From Silene conica (Eukaryota; Streptophyta; Magnoliopsida; Caryophyllales; Caryophyllaceae), in NCBI GenBank assembly GCA_029255685.2, contig CM055318.2, positions 7,445,001-7,509,000 of the forward strand: DNA of 64,000 nucleotides, read 5' to 3'. The position numbers and the translations under genes are program-made. Below, piece by piece: positions 24,181 through 37,244 of this stretch. Numbering within the stretch: position 1 is the first letter of the stretch; every line of letters starts with the position of its first letter. Below the pieces are notes generated by a model, which saw nothing but the letters and a program-made list of their open reading frames with translations, searched no databases and had not been told where the DNA came from.

Positions 24181-25029
24181 GGTTGGTGAGTTTGTATGGC
24201 TGAAGGAGGAGTTCGATTTGTGTTCGGACGAAGATGATGGTGAAGTAGAAGAGGAAGGATTTATGTAAGTGTATATGAGGGGAGATGGGTTGGTTTGGGT
24301 TTCTTTTTAGGCAAGGCAATGGATTACTTAGTGGGTGTCTTGTGGCTTTTTTAACTTTTGTGTAGGCATGGACTTTAATCTTTTTTTTGGAGGACGGGAA
24401 TTTACCATAGGTAATATACTACTCCGTATTTATATAGGTAGATAAGATAAACAAAATGTATAAATTTTCTTTGAAAATGAAAATATTTGTCACAACTCAC
24501 AGGTTGAAAACGAATAGTGTCCCTCTCACATCATGCTAGTATCCATTTAATGGTCCACTTTCTCCCACTAACATGTTTACTTGTATTTTTGTACGACACT
24601 TTATTTTTGTCTTATTTTTTCATGTGGGTAGTATTTAACCAACTAAAAACTTATAACAAATATGCGTCTCTAAGGAATCTGTGTTTTTGGAGTGGGGAGT
24701 ATATCTTTTGTGTGTTTGGAGTGGGAGTATATCTTTTGTGTTTTTGGAGTGGGGAGTATATCTTTTCTAACTTTGATGTTTTATTAAATGTTCGCTTTAT
24801 CCAAAGTTTATGAGTAACATTTGTGTTAACATTAGTATAGCAGTATGAGTTCATGTTTTGAATCTGCCATCCTCCATACCTCCAATGGCTTATATGGTTG
24901 GCCATTGACATACATATACATAATAGCTGATAAATCAGAGTTATCTCTCATATATCTCATACATATTTATACTTCCTCCACAAATTAATATTCTTCCAAT
25001 TTCTCTATTATATGTAATCAGTATTTTAA
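24181..25029. other. Spacer upstream of PAF1, with a short tandem triplication
   Basis: The first 120 bases hold the PAF1 5' leader (minus strand). At about 24681-24769 a unit of about 29 bp, 'gtgtttttggagtggggag' plus 'tatatctttt', is present three times with minor changes. A 'gttgaaaacgaatagtgtc' block near 24504 resembles one near 18940, a sign of the same dispersed repeat. No gene was seen. Confidence 0.55.
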
Positions 25030-25375
25030 TTTTTTTTGGTAAGAAGGAGTAGGTATAGATACCTTGAAATGAAACTAGAGCAAGAAGTAAACTAACTAAC
25101 AACTACAAACTACGGACTACCGCCAAACCAAAACAAACGACTCTAACTAGTAGTATCTAGTATTAGTCGAGGCCAAGCAACCCCACTAATAACCTGTTGG
25201 GCTAATTTATGAATTTGGCTCGGCACATTCGAGAGGTCAAAGCGCTTCAATTGTTGCTCTTGTGTTACACCATGGTTAGCTAATCAGTCTGCACGCGCAT
25301 TAGCTTCCTGGTAAGTATGATGCATCTCCACTTGTCCTAACGAATCTCGAATGAAAGATTGACATATTTTGACCA
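25030..25375 (-). pseudogene. LINE remnant: C-terminal RNase H end
   Basis: Read on the minus strand from about 25372, the sequence encodes QVEMHHTYQEANARAD, a stop, then LANHGVTQEQ. This matches the conserved end of the RNase H domain of plant LINEs (H-x-YREANxxADxLANxG). The expected Trp codon after RAD is TGA here. A short T-run on the plus strand (about 25031-25038) may be what remains of the poly(A) tail. The copy is severely 5'-truncated and dead. It is too diverged from the LINE at 49.7-52.0 kb to be the same insertion. Confidence 0.75.
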
Positions 25376-26268
25376 TATGTATATGTGCGTTTGGGAAATT
25401 AGAAATAGGAAAAACATAGGTGAAGGGACTAGTAACATTGCTCTTATTCTCTCTATTTCAAGGGATACAGTTTTTATCAGAACAGACAATAAAAGCAAAA
25501 TGGAATTAATACACATAATATTATAGTTCCTTATAGTGTCCCCATTGGCCATTTGAAAGTTCTTCCTTTCCTTACGTGCAGTTTTGTTTACAGAAAATGT
25601 AACAAAATTGACCAAAAATAGAGGCCTCGAATTAAAAGTCTCCGAAGCACATTGAAACTACAACATTGCAGAACTATTTTACGAACCAAATGCATAACCA
25701 TAAACACAGTCCACCAATGACGTACAGAATATGCACCAGATCATTTTATTTTAAAGACATTTTATTTGAACGACAAACATATTTAGGTTGGGTGATTTCC
25801 GACTTAAATATGTACATTATCTTTATTACATAACTAAAAGTATTCTCTTCTTTTGTTATCTCTTTTCAGCTGATCTCATACAGTAAGCTCATAAAAGAGT
25901 TGGTCATCACACCAATAGAGTCGGCCTCCTCTCTCAATAAGTTAATCGAGCACAAGCACTGAGCAGTCGCACGTATGGCACAAAAGCCTCAACCCAGGTT
26001 ACAAAGTACACTCCAAAGTTCAGCAAGAGAGCAGATGGAGATACAATTTTACAGAGAACAATCGGGGTCAATGGGAAAACATGGACACATACGGTCTGCA
26101 ATGTGTCCCAAATTTGTGTGCCGGAGTAATTCTGCTACTATAGATTTATAATTCCGATTCCATTAGCTCTACTAATACAACAATGGAGCATAATGCAAGT
26201 TTAAGAAGACATAAATAAATGACGGCTTACAAGCTGACTCTATTTAATGCCCATATGTCTAGGGCATC
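25376..26268. other. Spacer downstream of CHR19
   Basis: This stretch lies 3' of CHR19 (minus strand) and probably includes its 3' untranslated region close to 26268. No coding family, RNA gene or transposon end was recognised. The small open frame at 25337-25615 is low-complexity and overlaps the LINE remnant. Confidence 0.4.
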
Positions 26269-29200
26269 TCACCGTAGCAAAATTGCTGATAATATTTCAC
26301 CCATAGTCTTTTCAGGCACATCGACTCCATTGTCCACCACTGCACCAGATTCTAATACAGCGGCATCCAACACTAACTTCCTTTTAGCAATCTTATACAC
26401 ATTTTCATCTACAGTATCTTTTGTCACCAGTCTGCAAGGATTCCGAAAAAGGGTCGAATTAACAACAGTTCGTAGACAAGGAACAAGCCTGAGATTGGTC
26501 TTATAATAACTTTTGTGAGGCCGTGTCGTAATTGAAATAAGAGTATGGATCACTTATAGTTGTCAAATAATCATAAAATAATGTATAAGGAGTCTTAAGA
26601 AAAGGATCATGGTCAATGATTATAGGGGAAAGGTCACTAATCACGGATCACTCGCGATATTAAGAGAGGTACTAGTAACATATATTCTGTACATGTATAT
26701 GTCCATAGACATTAAGGGAATATTATAATTTCTAAATGAAGTCTCATATTGTCAAACAGTCTCATTTTAAAACTAAACAGAAAAAAACCGAGACATACCT
26801 GTATACTGTTACGGGTTTTGTCTGGCCTATACGATGACAGCGGTCCTCTGCCTGCCGATCAATTTGAGGATTGAAATCCATATCATATATAATCACAGTA
26901 TCTGCTCCAGTCAGGTTCAGCCCCTGCCCTCCCGCTCTTGTAGACAACAAGCAGGCGAATATGGAAGTATCGTTATTAAAAGAATCTACGATGGTTTGCC
27001 TCTCTGACACCTGCGTACTGTAAGCACAAAAAATAAACAAATTAGCTAGATGCAAAACTCGGTCGAAATTCATCCTTTTTGTTGAAGAGTGAGCTAGACA
27101 ATATAGGGAGTAAAGAACATCAAAAGACACAATACCTAATGCTACATAGCAAACAAAACAGAGGAACATCGACACTACCTTCCATCAAGACGTTTATATG
27201 TCACCCCAATCACATCCAATGCCCACTCCAAGATATCAAGCATTGATGTCCACTGACTAAAAATGAGAACACGGTGACCATCTCGCTTCAAAGAAGGAAG
27301 AAGTTTAGCTAATGCCTGTATAGCCAGAATATCACTAATCAGTGAGACTTATCATTCATTTTGCTTTTAAAAAACTCGAGATTATTAATGAAGCTGAAAT
27401 GACTAGAATAACGCCTTTTACTGGCATCTTATAATCATGCATGTCCACTACATAAAATTATTTTATACACTGAATATAGAGCTTGCAAAAAAAATGGACA
27501 CTTGTGCCTATAATATTTAAACTTCTACTTCCAGGATCTGTACTTACTCGGCACTTAGAAGACGCCATAACCTGTGTCTCTGGAAGAATTCCTTTTGGAT
27601 CCTCAATGCCAGTGTTACATAAAAGCTGCAGCATCCAGTAGATATAAGTCAATGATTGGAAGAAGGAAATGCTCTCCTTTAGTTGAACGATTTCCAATCT
27701 CATTAAAATATGATATAATACTATAAAAGTAGGGAGGACTGAATTCTTGATCAGAACAAATACTATCATTCAAGGCATGATTAAGTAAAATATAGAAACA
27801 TTAACTGCACAAAAGTTGGACGGCTGCATTACAATTTTGGCTCACTTGAATTGGGGGAGTGGTTATTACGTGCATAATGGATCTCAGCAATTTATTATGC
27901 TTACTCCAGCGCAAGTGGTCTAATACTTACTCTGTCCTCACGTCAGTATGTTTTTGAATCACACAATTTGCATTAAATCAACCACAAAAGGGACAGAGGG
28001 GGGGGGGGGGGGGGGGGGAGAGGGTATCCAAGACAAAATGGATTAGGATTTAGGAGTAACCGCAATGTATGAGCATCCACTATATTGAAAAAAAAAGTTC
28101 CTTCAAGCAAACTCAAAGTTCAAGAGGATGATGAAATAAGCTATATTTTCTAAGCATCAGTCCCATATTCTTTCTGAGCATCAGTTCAGAAAAAATGATA
28201 AGTTGCATGTCACCCCCTTGGTGTCCCTTAATTAATATTGTAATTTATTTACAAAAAAATAATGTTAAGATTGCAAATTTATATTCTACTGGAAGCAAGC
28301 ACATCAACAATTGTTTCTGGTTGAACTCCAGAAGACAAATTGTCAGGCTGATCACTATATTATTCTCCATGAATAAAGAAATCAAGATACCATCTTAAAC
28401 ATGTAAAACAAAACAAACATCTAGATGACATATAGAATGATTCGTTGGTGCACGATTCACCTTGCATCTAACAAGTTTCACAGACTGAGTGATGCTTAGT
28501 TAGGAGAGAGCCAAATATGAAGTATCGTGCCCTTAGGGCATCATTTATCCAAAAAAATAGCTAGGACAGTCGTTGCTTATGAGAAGTCGCTAGCCAGTCG
28601 ATACCACTTGTTCAGCAACCACAAAATAAATATTGGGACATTTGATAACCTATGTTACTCAGACTCGTTTAGAAGTACCCGACACGGGTACGTGTCCAAG
28701 TGTCGGACTCTGCTATTTTTATTGAAAAATATGCACATTTTGGTCTAAAACGAGGTGTCCATGTGTCATACCCATGTACGAGCGTCGAGTGTCGGACACG
28801 GGTACGCGAGGAAATTAGAAGAGTCGGAGTAACATAGTTGATAACTTCAAAAATGCTTTTTATGTCCCTATTTCAACTTGCCCCCATTCTGTGGAGAGAA
28901 GTGCCGACTTCTGACTGCAGAAAACAAATAAGGAAAGGGAAAATAATTACTGAGGACAAGAATTACCCTATGCATAGAGAAGTCACTATAACTCTTCAGC
29001 TCATCAACTACTCTCTCCAAAGTACATTCATTACCAAACACGCCTATGGGATGGAGCTTCTTTGCAAAGCGAACAACATCTTCATCATTGTAGATGCGTC
29101 TTATAAGTAAAGGATGATTTGCAATCTGTAAAATAAAGAAAGAATATTATGCCAGTAAAGAAGCAAAAAAACGCCAAATAATATATATAACCAGTAAAGT

Positions 29201-32200
29201 ATACTGAGTTTAGTTGTGATAGTAAAAATGGCCTTGTTAAGCGCCAACTCACCTTACGAAACTGAACAAAGTAATTTGAAATCTGACGGCGAGGAAGAAC
29301 CCGAATGATATCATTAGGATTCATGCCAGAGCTCTTAGGCATACGAGCTAATGAAGCACGACGGTATTCGTCGATGGCTTCCTCATAAGCTTCCTCCTGC
29401 TGTTTTTCCATGTCAACATACTCCACCTGCATCAGAATTAAACCAGCGTTTTAAATTACTCAAGAATAATCTCAGACTAAATGAGTAAACAATCATGTTT
29501 CAGTCCCACAAAAAAGAAGTTAAATGTACCCGTTGTTCTTTGGCTACAAGCTGCTGCATTACATCAGACTTCAGACGCCTCAATATGAATGGCCCTAATA
29601 TAGACTTCATTCGAGCAACTAATTCGTGATTTTCAGAAGTTAATAATTTTTTCAGGTCTACATTCTCTGTAACAAAAAGATCAGGCAGCATAAACTCCAA
29701 CATGGACCAGAGTTCCTGCATCAAAGGACAATTTCAGCATACAGGAAGCTCATGCCAGCAATATAAGTGGTAATTTACTTACTGGTAATGAACAAGTTGC
29801 TAAAAATGGAGCATCATCAATAATCATTCTAAAACAGTAAAGAGCAAATGAAAAAGCACCACTATGAAGATTCAAGAGTTTTGGCTAAGGAATAGTCTAA
29901 ATATAAAACGAAATGTAAAATTACTGCTTTCAGACGTCCTGATCATTTACTTTACACAAGCATAGTCCAAACAAACACATCCTTAAGGAGAACTCTTGCT
30001 TTTTGAACAAATTCCATCATAAGAATACGCAGAGACCAGATACCTTATCATCTATGCACTTTATCATCATTCCTTGTATTTCTACTGATTCATGAATAAA
30101 ATATTTTCCTATCTACAAAAATTATTACATTTTAGTAGTCAGTGTGTTTGAAGTGTATTTTAATGGAATTATTTTTCCACATACGGACTTTACTCTTTTA
30201 GATACACTTTTTTATTAATTTTCCATATCATACCCTTTTCCCTCTTCCTAAACCTAGAGAAATTAAGTCTTATACTCTACATATACTTCTCCCCTAAAAA
30301 CGAAGCTAATTGCTCTAAAAACTTGAATAATGGATTATAATTCTCCAATTAGTGAAGCAATTTTGTTATTTACTCTACATATACTTCTCCCCTAAAAACG
30401 AAGCTAATTGCTCTAAAAACTTGAATAATGGATTATAATTCTCCAATTAGTGAAGCAATTTTGTTATTTAACAATTAGTATTTATTTGAGATTATTAGGG
30501 TTTGTTAATCAGTAAAATTAATTGTTTACCTATTTAATAATTGTTGGGTGGTGGACGACTGAATTGACCGAAGAACCACCTAATTCTTCTTATCTTTTCC
30601 CCCGTGTGACTGGCTCACAAGCATTCATAAATCACCACTGTATCAGAGATTATTCTGCCACACTTCATCTACCATTCTTTATTTGCATTTTTTCTTTCCT
30701 TTTCACATTTCAGTGAGGTCGGTATTGAACTGACCAAAGCAAGACGTGTTAAACCTAGGTGGTGCTGCCTCATGTTGGTGGTGAAGGGAGATGAGAGTAG
30801 GGCAGAAAAAAATCAATTGTGAGGAAATGGAAAATAATGACAAGGGTAAAATTGTAAAAGCCGTATGTGAAAAAGTAAAATTCGTATGTGAAAAAATACG
30901 TCCCTATTTTAATTGCCATTTACGCGCCAGTATTCTAACTATTAGTAGTTCACAAGTAAAATTGGCCAGTAGCTTACATGCAAGTCGTTCTGCAGTGGAG
31001 TTCCAGTCAGCATCAATCGCTGCTTTGCATTTTTCGCAACTAACATCAAATTCTTCCATCTGTAACTGTTTTTATCTTTCAGTGCATGAGCTTCGTCCAT
31101 CAGCACACAGCTCCATCTCCAACGTTTAAGAATTTTACGGTCTTCTTTCTGTTGCTCGCTAGTTACAAAAAAAATGCAGTATAATCACCAAACATACATA
31201 CTCTGTAATTAAGATTATGAAGGATGCTAAAACAATACATATATACTAATAATAGAGCAAACCTGTGACGTTCAAAAAGCGAATAACAAACAAGAAGTAC
31301 ATTAAATGGTGCTGGCAATCCAGCCCTGGCACATGAACTCAACTCTTTCGAGTATGCTGTTCTATTAGCACCATGGTACTGCACTACTGTAAATGCCGGA
31401 CACCATTTTGTAAGCTCTCTTTGCCAATTCTCTAATACTGAAGCTGGACATACAACTAGATGCGGCCCTGGATCGCTTTCCAAGTAATCTAACAACGTTA
31501 GATATGTAATAGCCTGAAAAGGGGGGAACAGCAGTCATAAAAACACTGAGGTAAGAAGACAGTAAAGAGTATAATTAATACAGTAGATAAATGAACGATT
31601 GAAATAGAATTATCAGTAACTGTACCTGAACAGTCTTTCCAAGGCCCATTTCATCTGCCAATATAGCTGCCGTATTCAAACAAACTAAGTACTCAATCCT
31701 CGCAAAAATAAAAGTAATATAAATTAAATAAATAAAAAAAGCCAGTGATTTATGAGACAAACAAAAGGAAAATAAACAAGAGAAAACAGCTTTCTCCTAA
31801 TTTTATATGCTTTGAAAAAAATAGAGAAAGTATACACATGCAAAAGGCTAAGTAAGACAATATTATCGGCTTAACCGCTATAGTCAACTTATGATAGCTA
31901 TTACAGTTTTATTGTTTTTAAATCATACATTTTGCCCTAAGTTATAGTTATTTTAAGTCTTCTAAATCTCTCACAAATGAAACACGAGTACATTTTCCAT
32001 ACTAATAATAAAAATTCTCTCAGTTCCATTTGGTATCTCTACAAGAACTGGTATCTCTAAAAGAAATAGGTGGTATAGATTAAGACACAAAATGTTAATT
32101 TTCAGCTAAATTACCAGGTACTGATTGTCACAGCCAAAATATCAGAGTTCATGTACAGGTTGTCAACAATTGACTTTAGGACCCACGTGTTTAGAAAAGA

Positions 32201-35200
32201 GCACCCACCAAGACGCCAAGTTGTGTATGAAGCATGCTCGAGGTGTGTGAAGGGTTTAGGGTTCAGGAGTTTAGGGCTTAAAGTTTGGGGATCTAGTTCA
32301 AAGGACAATGCATGACACCTTGTGGCACAAGACGCACACAGTGATGCAGTTTCAGTTTTTATTAATCATTTCCCTTTTATTCTACCCTTTTTTTTATCCC
32401 TTTACATTCACTTTTGTGCCTCATAAAACCACAAACAGATTTAAAGACCTAAAAGAGATTATTTATGATGTGACCTGGGTTTGGACTTTTTGTCAATAGA
32501 TTTGCCCAAAAAGGGTAACTTGTATCATTTTTAAATTTGACAATTCATTTTAAGTGCTTGTCTATTCAAACGTGTCGATTTGACAAAAAAAACTAGTACT
32601 TGACACTCCACTCTAGGCTAAAAATATGAAAGTTAAGCGTGAAATAGTTGTGTTCGACACTCTTAAGTCTTAATACTCACTTGGATAGACTCAAAAGTAA
32701 CATAGCTTGCACCTGTAAGGTGTACGCCTTTGCCTTGGGACTCGGGTCGTCATTGTCTCAATGTGCATCACGCTGTCTAAAACTTATTACGTGTATCATG
32801 AAGATTTTACGACTCTCGCCCAAAGTCTTGCTCACATACACACATGTACTTGTGCCACACTTTTTTTTTTCTGAAATTATAAATTTGCATTTATAGTTTC
32901 TTTGTTTTCCCTATAGATTGGTGGTTCATATCACAGATCATCTCTGATGTTATATCATTGTTTGTTTATTATAGTAACAGGCATGGAAGAGAAATCCAAG
33001 ATTACATGTATGATGTATGCAATTAAGCAGATCTTACCTCCACCTATCTTCCTCCTCTTCATTAACAAGAGAAAGTTGACCCCAACCAGCTGGTATGGCT
33101 TAAGAAGTGGCTGGAAACCTGAGCTCTCTGCGCCACATGCTGTATTGATATCATCCTGGAAGCATTAAAGGTATGGGACATTGATAAATAAGGGGGTGTA
33201 AAAGAGGGAGAGTATAAGAAAATAAAAGAAGACAGTCAGTTTTAAACCATATCATGTAACCACCATACCATTTCAGAAGAACTATAAACAGATATAGACA
33301 CTTTTGAAAGGCTAATAAAACTTAACACAACTATCAAATTTGATAAGCTGCAGTGTATATTAAGGAGGCACAAGAATATTGTTTTTATGATAAGGATGTT
33401 ATACTAACCTCGGAGATCGTATACACATTGGCATTATAAAAATTCTTATGACAGCAAAGAAGTTGACCAATTATTGTCAGAACCACTTTGCAAAAACTTC
33501 TTCGACAATAATTTTGCATGAAATTATCATGATGGAATGCATGTCATCTGTCATGAACTCATGATCCTATTTCTTCAACCCAGCTCATTAAGTTCAGAAT
33601 GAGATAATTCAATGTTGACATATCACAAACTCTACTTTCACCTCATCATTCCTTAGATCTGCTCATACGCTTCTATAATGCAGATCAAACACTGGCAAGT
33701 GCCATTGATTAGCTAAATCTGAGTACTTCATCCTCTAAGTTTTAGCTAATATCCCTCTCATTTCACGATTGCCTACTTGCAACATTTACGTCTGCGGAAT
33801 TTCCCTGGGAGCTGGTAATTGTTCCAGATTAATGGATATGAAAATAAGAAGAATGTAGTGGTAATCAGAGGTGGAAATAAGGAAAGACGAGCTAATGACT
33901 ACCCCATTATGTGAAGTAATAGTTATTCACCTCCCCATAGAATAACAAATTACCCCTCTATAGGAGCAATAGTTCACTCATCTCCTCCTCTTGCCACCCT
34001 CACCTACTACCACTTTCCTCTGTTTTCCTCTTGTTTTGAGGTTTGTTATCGGGTAACAATTACACTCATCCCAGGTGAAACCTTAGTAGTAATTATTCAG
34101 ACTACCATAAGGACATGAAGAAACCACTCATAAGCTTAGTTTGAAGAGGCACAAAGTGCTAAGGGGCCGAGGAGACGAGGAGCAAACGCACAGAGTAAAG
34201 AAGCGTGCCTTTTAGACACAAGACGCCCTATTTTAGTAACAAGATTGTATTTTCCAAATAAAATGTTGGCCAATAATACCTTTTCACGAACAGGTAAAAC
34301 AGTAAAAATTAGGAGTAACACTGAAAATAATTGGCGTAATTAAATATCTAGAGAAAAAGCTATTGTGAGCCTTATCTAAAAGACGCGCCTAAAATGCACT
34401 GACGCGTTTGGGCTACTGCCTCGACCAAGGTGCACCTTAGGCATGCTTTTGTAAACTATGCTCACAAGATCTTCGCCATGCTATACAGGAAAACCAGCAC
34501 AGACTAGACTAGGTAAAACCAACTAAAACTGACATTGAGGCAAAAACATCGCAAACACCTTGGTCAACTGCAAAGTATGAAGTATGAACTTCTAGACTGC
34601 ACAACAAAAACTGAGAGCTATGAAAAACCAATAATAACCATTCACACTTGTGAATTATGTTCCTGAGAATATGTCCAGGCTAAAAATCCTTACTCAAGGG
34701 GTGACAGCTACAAATTCCAAAAGCAAATTCGCAGCATTATGAACAGTCGAACATCCCAACGCTAATAGGATATACATTCATAGTAACATAACATAACAAA
34801 ACAAATTGACCTCATTATTCACCAGTAAACCTGATATATCAGCAAAAGAAACTCAAAACAATTACGAAATTCATCGAACCTGAGTAACAATCCTAACTGA
34901 AGACGATTCTGTCTCGGCATAACGATCACAATTGGCGGCAGCAGCAGAAGAACCGTAGAGCTCCTTCTTAAGCTCAGCCGAAATTTTAGCACATTTTCTT
35001 AACGCTTTCCCAACCACATCCTTCTCTGCAGTATTCACCGCCACTTCCATCTCCGCCTCACTATCGTCCTCGTCATCATCATCATCAAACGAGTCGAAAT
35101 CCGCCTCCTCCTCGTCCTCATGCGCTACCGCAACGGCTTCCTCCTCCTCATCGTCGTCGTCAACTATAAACCTCCTCCCAGCGCGAAAACTCCTCCGAAC

Positions 35201-35515
35201 ATCACCGACATCATCATCCTCCAAATCCTCCAAATCGTCGTCATCAGAAAGCAGCTCAACGACTTCGTCCTCCTCATCTTCCTCATCTTCCGGCCGGAAC
35301 TCCTCGTCGCCGTCGTCAGCAGGTGCTCCGCGTCGAAAATCGTCTCCGTCGTCGTCGGAGATTTCAATTGCTGCTTTTCCGGAAGTTTTACTGTTGTTTT
35401 TGCGAAATGCAAAGGATTCGATAGGAGGAGAATTGAGATTGAGGATTTTAGAAGGTTTGAAGTCGTGATGATTATCCCATTCATCGTCGGAGATTTCGTC
35501 GAAGTTTCGCTTCAT
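26269..35515 (-). CDS. CHR19: Snf2-family chromatin remodeling ATPase CHR19/ETL1 (SMARCAD1-like)
   Basis: Twelve minus-strand exons (34880-35515, 33038-33155, 31626-31666, 31263-31513, 30978-31158, 29530-29715, 29253-29426, 28967-29125, 27548-27625, 27179-27315, 26799-27017, 26269-26431) join in phase to 780 residues. Residues 1-212 are an acidic region starting [13 protein letters not shown]. The ATPase core follows: Walker A DEMGLGKT (256-263), Walker B DEAH (370-373), and LTGTPLQN before the exon-5 end. The second lobe has [11 protein letters not shown] (679-689) and the motif-VI segment [11 protein letters not shown] (709-719). All catalytic motifs are intact. The order and length match Arabidopsis CHR19 (At2g02090). 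Relatives in yeast (Fun30) and animals (SMARCAD1) slide nucleosomes in heterochromatin and at DNA breaks. No CUE domain is evident, as in plant relatives. Several introns carry transposon insertions. Confidence 0.96.
27998..28018. repeat. Run of 21 G in a CHR19 intron
   Basis: An uninterrupted stretch of about 21 G lies on the plus strand in the intron between exons 9 and 8 (C-run in the CHR19 transcript). Such runs are rare in AT-rich plant DNA and can fold as a G-quadruplex on the non-transcribed side. The exact length may be a sequencing estimate. Confidence 0.8.
28650..28837. mobile_element. 188-bp MITE with 8-bp TSD in a CHR19 intron
   Basis: The element starts CTATGTTACTC and ends GAGTAACATAG, so the outer 11 bases are perfectly inverted. 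It is flanked on both sides by TTGATAAC (28642-28649 and 28838-28845), an 8-bp target duplication typical of hAT. The inside folds further: 'cccgacacgggtacgtgtcc' on the left and 'gtcggacacgggtacg' on the right. A degraded relative is present in a PUX7 intron at 39910-40067. Confidence 0.85.
30168..30900. mobile_element. Probable inverted-repeat element inside CHR19 intron 5
   Basis: The left end reads 'ttatttttccacatacggac' followed by 'tttactctttt'. The right end in reverse complement reads 'tattttttcacatacgaatt' followed by 'ttactttttcacatacgg', where the motif is present twice. The interior includes a perfect 98-bp tandem duplication. Neither a transposase nor a clear target duplication was found. 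It explains why this intron is longer than its neighbours. Confidence 0.5.
30273..30468. repeat. Perfect 98-bp tandem duplication
   Basis: Bases 30273-30370 and 30371-30468 are identical as far as I can read, beginning 'tactctacatatacttctcc' and ending 'gcaattttgttatt'. The lack of any difference indicates a very recent duplication or an assembly artefact. Confidence 0.9.
34130..34466. mobile_element. Possible degraded MITE in CHR19 intron 1
   Basis: The left part 'agcttagtttgaagaggcac' followed by 'aaagtgctaagg' resembles, in reverse complement, the right part 'agcatagtttacaaaagcat' followed by 'gcctaagg'. The interior contains 'gacgcgcc' words. Ends and target duplication could not be defined, so this is a tentative call. 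Confidence 0.35.
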
Positions 35516-35648
35516 GATTGATTAATTGTGTTTTTCTAGGTTTTGGAAGGTTTTAGGGTTGAATTAATGGCGGAAGAAGTAGAAATGGGGGGAAAAGGAG
35601 CGCCAAAAGGGAAAAAAAAAAGAGAAAGTAATAAAGTGGAGTGAGAGA

Positions 35649-35683
<35 letters not shown>

Positions 35684-35800
35684 GAGGAGGAGGAGGAGGA
35701 GAAAATGTAAAGGGAGAGGAACTGGGAAGGTTGGAGTTGGACTGTTCGACTTGCAGGGTCCGTTGTCCTCATTTTGTGGACTAATAAATCACAAATAAAT
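35516..35800 (-). promoter_or_regulatory. CHR19 leader/promoter with GA and GAG microsatellites
   Basis: Directly upstream of the CHR19 start codon, the plus strand carries a (GA)n run (about 35650-35681) followed by (GAG)n (about 35681-35701); in the CHR19 transcript direction these are (CT)n and (CTC)n. CT-rich tracts are common in plant 5' leaders and core promoters. The transcription start is not determinable from sequence. Confidence 0.55.
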
Positions 35801-36253
35801 ATCCAGCTTCACATCCATAAATTTTATTGAAAACCGATATTATCCGTCGTAGATTGAAAAAGGATATTAGGTTCTGTTCTTTTCGGCTGAAAACGAGCTG
35901 AATTAAATAAATTGGAGTAAATTTTAATTGAACTAAATTGAGTGGAACTAAGCTGAATTGAATTTAGTTGAATTTACTACCGAGTCCTCTCATCAAAGTT
36001 AATTTTAAACTAATCGTACTTGGTCTTTCACAAAAATATTTCTCTAGTTCAAACAGTACATGTATTTATGTCTTTGCTATGAAAAATAAATTATAAAATA
36101 GCAAATTACCAAAAAGTACGTATATTTACTTTTAATTTTGACATAAAAATGAGAAAAAAGGCAATCCTAAAATGAAAAAGTAAACAAATAACCAAGTATT
36201 TTAGTTATTGAAAATGATGAGATGAACTAGGCCAAATGTGCGCATACTACTAA

Positions 36254-36603
36254 GGGTAACATTATTCGTAAGACTCCTTAAAGTCTTAAGACTCTGCCAC
36301 ATCAGATTTCCACTTATTTTTATTATTTCTTTATTGTTCAGACTCACCTCAGACCCACCCAAAACTTTATACATTATCCGTCTGACTCACCTCAGACTCT
36401 ACTTTTCCATTTTACTTTTTCTTTTTACATACTTATTAAATTACTTCTAGTGGGGTCAAGACCCACTAAAGTCTTAAGGAGAGTCTTGGATTTTCAAGAC
36501 TCGACTTAAGACTTCCTCAAGACTCGGGTAGATTATTGGTAAAATTGGGGGAGTCTTGTCTTAAGACTTAAGAAAGTCTTTAAGACCCCCAATAATATTA
36601 CCC
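36254..36603. mobile_element. Tourist/PIF-Harbinger MITE (350 bp) with TAA target duplication
   Basis: The element begins GGGTAACATTATTCGTAAGA and ends, in reverse complement, GGGTAATATTATTGGGGGTC. Both sides are flanked by TAA (36251-36253 and 36604-36606), the 3-bp duplication preferred by PIF/Harbinger transposons. The arms continue inward with 'aaagtcttaagac'-type words. There is no transposase. Confidence 0.8.
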
Positions 36604-36835
36604 TAAAGAGGAAAAGAAATCGTCAAAAGTTGAAGAGTGAAGACGGAGTAAAATATGACCCAAGTAAGACGAATATGTAACCATTTTTAGATACAAAAAT
36701 TAGGAGAATAATTTTCCAAGCTATAACAGTTTGTGATTTACGAGGTCACATTTTGGTCTTAAATGGATCACACTTGGCCCGTCTTTAGCTTTTAACAAAA
36801 AGTGTCAGTTTTCAATGAGAATGGCACTGAATGGC

Positions 36836-37244
36836 CTGGGTTGTGCACCGGTCCAAGACCGAAACCGGACCGGTAAATTCCGGTCCAAGACCGGACCGGA
36901 ACGGTTGGACCGGAATTTAAATAATATAGACCAATAAAATTATTAATTGGTAAAATTATGGACCGAAATTTGAATATTATGGACCGGTTGGACCGGTTGG
37001 ACCGGTTTGGACCGGTTAGACTGATTTGGACCGGATTTTAATATATTTTCGAGGAAAAAAATTTAAAAACATAAAATCCGGTTCAAACCGGCACGGACCG
37101 GAAAAACCGGACCCGACCTGAAATCTTAAAAAAATGGTGGACCGGAGACCGGACCAGATTTTTTTTTTTTTCGGTTCCTGTTGGTAGGATTCTGGTCCGG
37201 TCCGGTCCATTTTTTCGGTCCGGACCAGATTTTGCACACTCCTA
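36836..37244. mobile_element. hAT-type MITE rich in GGTCCGG words
   Basis: The left end reads CTGGGTTGTGCACCGG and the right end in reverse complement TAGGAGTGTGCAAAATC, the GTGTGCA class of hAT ends. The flanks TGAATGGC (36828-36835) and AGAATGGG (37245-37252) share six of eight bases, consistent with a decayed 8-bp duplication. The interior is composed of repeated 'ggaccgg'/'ccggtcc' words and has no coding capacity. Confidence 0.7.

Noticed and set aside
35120..35521. Long frames opposite the start of CHR19
   Set aside because: They are shadows of the acidic, codon-biased CHR19 first exon.
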